From NCBI GenBank assembly GCA_026419785.1, contig JAODTK010003187.1, positions 1 to 64,000 of the forward strand: a DNA stretch of 64,000 bases. Direction: 5' to 3'. Position 1 is the stretch's first letter, and each line of letters starts with the position of its first letter. Below the pieces are notes generated by a model, which did not search any database, had not been told where the DNA came from, and was given only the letters and a program-made list of their open reading frames with translations. The stretch is from Sclerodactyla briareus (lineage: Eukaryota; Echinodermata; Holothuroidea; Dendrochirotida; Sclerodactylidae). Of the stretch, positions 58,481 to 64,000 are shown in pieces. The position numbers were made by a program, and so were the translations under genes.

Positions 58481-58914
58481 ATTGGAACTAGCACCAAATT
58501 TTCCCCCTAGACAAGGACAGTACAAAATTCTGAAGTGTCATTTTATCTGTTAGACCACGTGACCAGGCCCTATATGTACCTCCTGACCAGTAGTGGGATT
58601 GCTCCGGTTGTGGGTGGCAATTTTGGTCTGGCACGAACCCCCCCCCCACCCCAGGTTTCATAGAGCTTATGAAATTAAACTGTAGCCCTGTTGAAGCCTG
58701 CATCACTGCATTTATTGACAAAATTCCTAATTTCAAAAAAGAAAACGCCTCTTTGCGTAACCTCCCTCATTTAGTGTTACATTTCGGGACCACCAAAGTG
58801 TTGTGTTGCCCTTTCCATAAAATCTGGGTTGCTTCAATTCCCCTCTCCCCTTCCAAATACAATATTCACAGTGAAAAGACAGTTACAAATTCTTTCAATG
58901 TCATTTTTGTTTAG
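58481..58914. other. No gene seen
   Basis: Short unique stretch with a C run near 58629-58636. It separates family C from the next GT-headed module. Confidence 0.5.
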
Positions 58915-59305
58915 CCTGAATGAAATTCAGGAGGAGACTTAGTGGTCACTAGGCGTGTGTGTGTGTGCGTGTGTGGGTGTGCGTTTGTGGATCCAGTAAA
59001 AGGGGGGACACACACCGGGGATGCTTATTCACGAACTGGGGTTACGACCGCAGGGCGAAAACCGGGGCCTATCCCCGTTTGTTGTCCCCGTTTTCCATAT
59101 GAAAAAGCCCGGACAAAAAAACGAATGGGGGATATCCCCGGGTTCCGATGTTTCCCTTAAAAACTGCTTCTTTAAAAATGATTACTGGTGTGGTAGGGGT
59201 ACCCTATGTAGGTTTTGCACTGATGTCCCATTTCCATAGGTTGAAAGTCAATGGCCCGTTTTGTGTTCCCCGTTAGGACCCCTTACCAGGCTGTGTCGGT
59301 GTGTG
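58915..59305 (+). repeat. GT-headed module, copy 2
   Basis: It begins with the perfect hairpin CCTGAAT-GAA-ATTCAGG (58915-58931), then 'aggagacttagtggtcac', a GT-rich run (58956-58990) and the ~320-bp body shared with 57050-57355. Its head matches 55467-55520 while its body matches 57050-57355, so heads and bodies have been reshuffled. Confidence 0.65.
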
Positions 59306-59329
59306 GGTGGGTGTGGCACACTTTCCTCG

Positions 59330-59600
59330 TGCGCAGGATATCTCTCGAATGGCCAAGGCACATTGAGACGAAATTTTCAGGGTGGGAGCATCGGGGTTGG
59401 TGACACCGAACTGATTTTGTTGTAGATTTTGGGCACGCAAGTCACTAAGTAAAGTAACAATTAGCCTAATTTATGTAAGTTATTTGGTTCGGCTCGGGAG
59501 CAAGACACGGATGAACCGTTAGGTTGCTAGGTGGACTTGGTTTGGGCAATTAGATGCGATATGAGGTAGATGAAGCTGATTAGATTTCAGCGAAATAGGG
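59330..59600 (+). repeat. Repeat module shared with 54790-55020 (copy 2)
   Basis: See the partner. Here it leads directly into the first units of the terminal satellite array ('gggtcatcaaaggtcc'). Confidence 0.5.
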
Positions 59601-62600
59601 TCATCAAAGGTCCAATTCGGGGTCAAAAACTGGTTTTTTGGCCATACTTGGGAACCAAATGTCTGCCGATGGTTGGGAGGTGCACCATTGTGATTCACTC
59701 ATGACCTCAATCTGTGTGACCTTTGACACTCAATTGACCTTTGCCATGTTTGCCGAATCAAATTTCTGGCCATTTTCGGATCTCAAAAGTACTTTCCGAT
59801 CGAAATTGACCATAACTTGACCCACCCTGGTGGATCCTGGGTGTTTGAAGATATCAGAAGGTCTCAAGGTTTTCATTCGAAATTAAGGGCAGTTAAGGAA
59901 TTAGTAGGATTTGTCATGGTGATTTTTAAAAACAGCAGGTCAAACTACCCTGAAAATGAGGGTCAAAAGGTCAAAGGTACAAAAGGTTTGAATGAATGTG
60001 CGTATTTTACAGTTACAGGGCAAAGAAAATACAACCTGTCAATTTTGTCAAAAATGGATATGTGGCCGTGCTCTGTGTGCTGAATACACAACACAAACTC
60101 CCGTTTCATCGGGCACTCGGTTCTCAAAAGTTAAGAGGGTCTCAAAGGTTGCGTTTTGATACCTTTTTGGCAAATAGCATCGGCAGTTATACTTTAAGAT
60201 ACATAATGCTTGTAGGACTGCGGGCATTTCATCGAGAGTAAGTCCATTTTCATAAAAACCTGACATGTCATCAAAGGTCTTTAAAGGTAACTTATGGACA
60301 AAAAACTAATATTGTTGGAGACAACTTACACTGACAGTGATTGCAATGTTGAAATTTTCAGGACCCAGGGTGTACGTCATGGTGGAGAACTTTTTTCATA
60401 AAAACCTCATGCATCAAAGGTCATCAAGGTAACATAGGGGCATATAACTGCCAAATAGTCTTGTTCCTGCAACAACTTTCAATGACCAATTCCTGATGTG
60501 GTTGATTATTTCAGGCAGGGTGTAACCCATGTAGGGTTACATTTTTTTATAAAAGTGGTAATGTCAATCGAGGTCATTGAAGGTGCAAATTGAGGTAAAA
60601 AACTGATTTGGTACTTTTCGGCAAGAGCACTGGGGTGTTTCATCAGAATGCAAAATGCTCCTAGGCTAGGAGTGGATGTATCACATGGAGAGTTACAACT
60701 TTTCATAAAAAATTGCCATGTCAGTAAAGGTCATACAAGGTCATTAGGGGTCACAAACTTTTCTGGCCATAATCGGAGAATTAGATGAATATCTGTGAAG
60801 GCTGGAAGTTCCACCATTGATTATTGTTGACCTGCATGTGGTGGACTCTGACCCCCATTGGACTTGTCGGGTGGTCATGAGGTTAGAGGTTGAGTCTTGA
60901 ATATGTGCTTATTTAAGGAGGTACAGGCCAAAAAAAAAAATAGAACTGGTTATTTTTGGATATTGTGTGATAGGACCGTTGTGTGCTGTATGTAGGGAAA
61001 CCAACTCCCCGCTTCGATCGGACGGCCGTTTTTAGTTGTTTTTTGGGTAGGAATGGGTCAAAGTTAATTTAATAGCTTTTCGCAATAACATAGGTGTGTT
61101 CATTGGAGAATGCAATATGCTTCTAGGAGTGGATGCATCACATGGAGAGTAACAATTTCTATAAAAACCGCCATGTATTGAAGTTCATTAAAGGGACAGT
61201 AGGGTCAAAAAATATTTTAATACTTTTTTGGCAATTAGCTACTGGGCGTGTGTGATCAGAATGCCAAAAAAAGGCTCTTAGGAGTGGAAGTGGATTGTAT
61301 CACATGGGAGATTAAAATTTAATAAAACGGTCATGTCATGAAGGTCAGTCAAAGGTCACTAAGGGGTCAAAAACTTTTCTGGCAATAATCGGAGAATTGA
61401 ATATCTGTGAAGGCTGGACAAGGTCACCATGTCTTAATTTTGACTGAAGGGTGGTGACCTCTGACCTCAATTTGACCTATGTCGGGTGTCATGTGGTTAA
61501 AGGTGTTGAGTCTGAATATTAACTGTGGCTTATTAAGGAAGTACGGGCCAAAAAAATAGAACGTGTCATTTTTGGATATGTGTGATAGCTTTGTGTGCTT
61601 AATGGGGAGACCAAACTTCCTCGCGTAGATCGGACATTTACGGTTGGTAGTACAAGTGGGTCAACGTTTATTTTAGTAGCTTTCGCAAGAATTAGGCATG
61701 TTCCTTGGAATGCGATACGTATGATTCTGGAGTGATGCATCACATGGAGAGTAACAATTTTTATAATATTTATAAAAACTGGCCATGTCATTAAGGTAAT
61801 TCAAGGTCAATTAGGGGTCAAAAAATGTTGTTTGGCTATAATCGGAGGAATTGATATCTGTTGAAGGGCTGGAAGGTTCACCATTGTGATTATAATGTTG
61901 ACCTGCCTTGGTGTGTGACCTCTTGACACCCATTTGACTCTGTCGGGGTGTTCATGTGGTTGTTAAAGGGCGAGTCTTGAATAAATGGGATTATTTAAGG
62001 AGTTACAGCAAAAAAAAATAGAAACTGGTTATTTTCGGACATGTGATAGACCTTGTGTGCTTAATGGAGGAACCAACTCCCGCTCCGATCGGAGGCATAC
62101 TTGGTATTACAAGGGGTCAAAGTTTAATTAATTAGAAAAATTATTTTTTTTTTTTTTCGCCAAATAACATAGTCATTCAAGGTTCACGTAGGGGTCAAAA
62201 ACTGATTTAATACTTTGGCAAGAGCCACTGTGGCGTGTTATCAGAATGCAAAATGCTCTTAGGAGTGAGTCTCACATGGAGAGTTACAATTGTTATGAAA
62301 ACTGTCATGTCATTTCAAGGTCACTAAGGGGGTCAAAAACTTTCTGGCACTATCGGAGAATGAATATCTGTGAAGGCTGGAAGGTTCCCCATTGTATATA
62401 CTTTGTTGACCTGCATGTGTGTGACATATGAACTCATTGGACCTCTGGGTCGGGTGGTCATGTGGTTTTTTTAAGGTGAGTTTTTAATAAATGTGCTTGA
62501 TGCAAGGAGTTACGAGGCCAAAAAAAAATAGAATAGTGGTCATTTGTGGATCTGTGATAGACCTTTTGTGTGCTTTATGGGGAGACAAACTCCCGCTTCG

Positions 62601-64000
62601 ATGGACATTTACTTTGGTAGTTACAAGGGTTCAAAGTTAAATTCGTACGCTTTTTCGCAATAAACCATGAGCATGTCATTGGAATGCATATGCTTAAGGA
62701 GTGGATGCATCCATGGAGCGTAACAATTTTTATGAAAACCCGCCGTGTATGAAGGGTCACAAAGGTCACGTAGGGTTCAAAAAGTGATTTTAGTGACTTT
62801 TTGGCATTAGCACTTGGCATGTTCAGCAGAATGCAAGAAATGCTCCTAGGAGTGATTGTATCACATGAGAGTGGCAATTTTAGTAAGAACTGCATGTCAT
62901 TAAAGGTATGAAGGTCAATAGGGGTTCAAAAAACGGTTTCTGGCCATAATCATTTTTTTTTTTTTTTTTTTTTTTTTTCGTTGCGATTGAATATCTGTGA
63001 GGCTGGAAAGTCACCCATGTGATATGAATTGGTGACCTGCATGGTGTGACCTCTGACCCCAATTTGACCTTGTCGGGTGGCATGTGGTTAAGTTCGAGTC
63101 TCGAATTAAATGTGCTTATTTTAAGGAGTACAGGAAAAAAAAATAGAAATGGTTATTTTGAATGTGATAGACCTTTGTGTGCTTTATAGAGGAAAACCAA
63201 ACTCCCGCTCGATCGGACGAATACTTGTAGTACAAGGGTCACAGTTAATTGAATAGCTTTTCGCAAATAACATTAGGACAGTGTTCATGGAATGCATATG
63301 CTTCTAGGAGTGGATCCACCATAGGGAGAGTAACAATTTTGAAAAAAACGAAGTCATGAAGTGAAGCGTCTTAAAGGTCGGAGGGGTCCAAAACTGATGT
63401 TAATACTTTTTTGGCAATAGCACTGGGCAGTTTATCAGAATGCAAATGCTCTTAGGAGTGGAGTATCACATGGAGAGTTACAATTTTATAAAAGGTCATG
63501 TTATTGAAGGCCATTCAAGGTCACATAAAGGGTCAAAAAAAATTTTCTGGCGCTAATCGGGAATGAATATCTGTGAAGGCTGGGAAGGGTTTCACCATTA
63601 TCATATCATTGTACCTGATGTGTGTGTGGACTCTTGACCTCAATTGACCCTCTGGCGGGTTGTCATGGGTTCAAGGTGAGTTTTTGAATAAATGTGCTTA
63701 TTTTATTTAAGGAGTTACGGGCCAAAGAATAGAAAGTGGGTCATTTTTGGATAGTGATGACCGTGTGTGCGTCATGGGGGGGGGGAACTCCCGCTTCGAT
63801 AGGACACCTTACTTGATTTGGTAGTTTACAAAGGGTCAAAAGTTTAAGTTAATAGCTTTTGTTGCAAAAAATTAGAATGTTCATTGGAAGAATATGCTTC
63901 TAGGAGTGGATGCATCAACATGGGAGTAACCAATTTTGAGAGAAAACCGCCATGCCTGAGGTCATCAAGGTCAAGTAGGGGTCACAAAACTGATTTTAGT
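59601..64000 (+). repeat. Satellite array with higher-order structure, continuing past the window
   Basis: Long units are anchored on 'gaatatctgtgaaggctgg' (near 60787, 61400, 61853, 62363, 62989, 63567). A second element, 'gcttctaggagtggatgca' then 'tcacatggagagtaacaat' (near 60658, 61108, 61275, 61722, 62258, 62692, 62848, 63300, 63450, 63898), recurs at alternating ~450 and ~150 bp. The repeat therefore has a ~600-bp higher-order unit with an internal duplication. One interval (61.72-62.26 kb) has lost most of a subunit and carries a poly-T run at 62144-62157. T26 sits at 62953-62978. GGTCA words are dense on both strands. Confidence 0.75.

Overview
The window looks like repeat-dense nuclear DNA from a marine invertebrate. 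I find no intact host gene, rRNA, tRNA or CRISPR array. The AT-leaning composition, long microsatellites, non-LTR retrotransposon, hAT and TIR transposon remnants and abundant AGGTCA-rich satellites all say metazoan. An echinoderm or related deuterostome is my best guess, partly from the palindrome TAGGCCTA (six exact copies). That is an inference from impression, not a database result.

Layout. 1-3.3 kb: satellite fragments of two AGGTCA-rich families, one in antisense with a (CA)n tract. 3.3-14 kb: mostly unique sequence with a 275-bp MITE-like element and small microsatellites. 14.27-14.62 kb: a long (TTA)n tract. 16.7-19.9 kb: local tandem repeats, including a ~1-kb minisatellite with a 24-bp unit. 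19.9-22.2 kb: unique sequence with a weak two-exon candidate and a CpG-dense patch. 22.2-23.1 kb: a ~300-bp-unit satellite. 26.5-28.2 kb: a composite tandem-repeat element followed by a small hAT element with visible termini. 28.4-30.1 and 32.7-35.6 kb: two copies, in opposite orientation, of a non-autonomous transposon with termini CAAGGGCGGCG. 36-41 kb: largely unique.

41.6-52.0 kb is the core of the window. A non-LTR retrotransposon (LINE, CR1/Jockey-like) on the + strand has a 5' region and endonuclease start present as two adjacent ~2-kb copies. Its reverse transcriptase is split by a 3.3-kb tandem-repeat element (47326-50635). Removing that insert rejoins the RT reading frame between two T residues, which defines the element's ends: a 5' hairpin with a GAA loop followed by GT-rich sequence, then ~300-bp repeats, then a 3' hairpin AAGCC-N4-GGCTT. 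This architecture resembles non-autonomous Helitron/Helentron-type elements carrying satellite arrays.

52-64 kb is a mosaic of related satellites. It ends in an array with alternating ~450/~150-bp spacing that runs off the window.

Sequence quality matters. In the LINE, protein motifs are well preserved but the frame breaks often, mainly by single-base indels. That suggests residual long-read error on top of real decay, so frameshifts and the 2-kb duplication should be read with caution.
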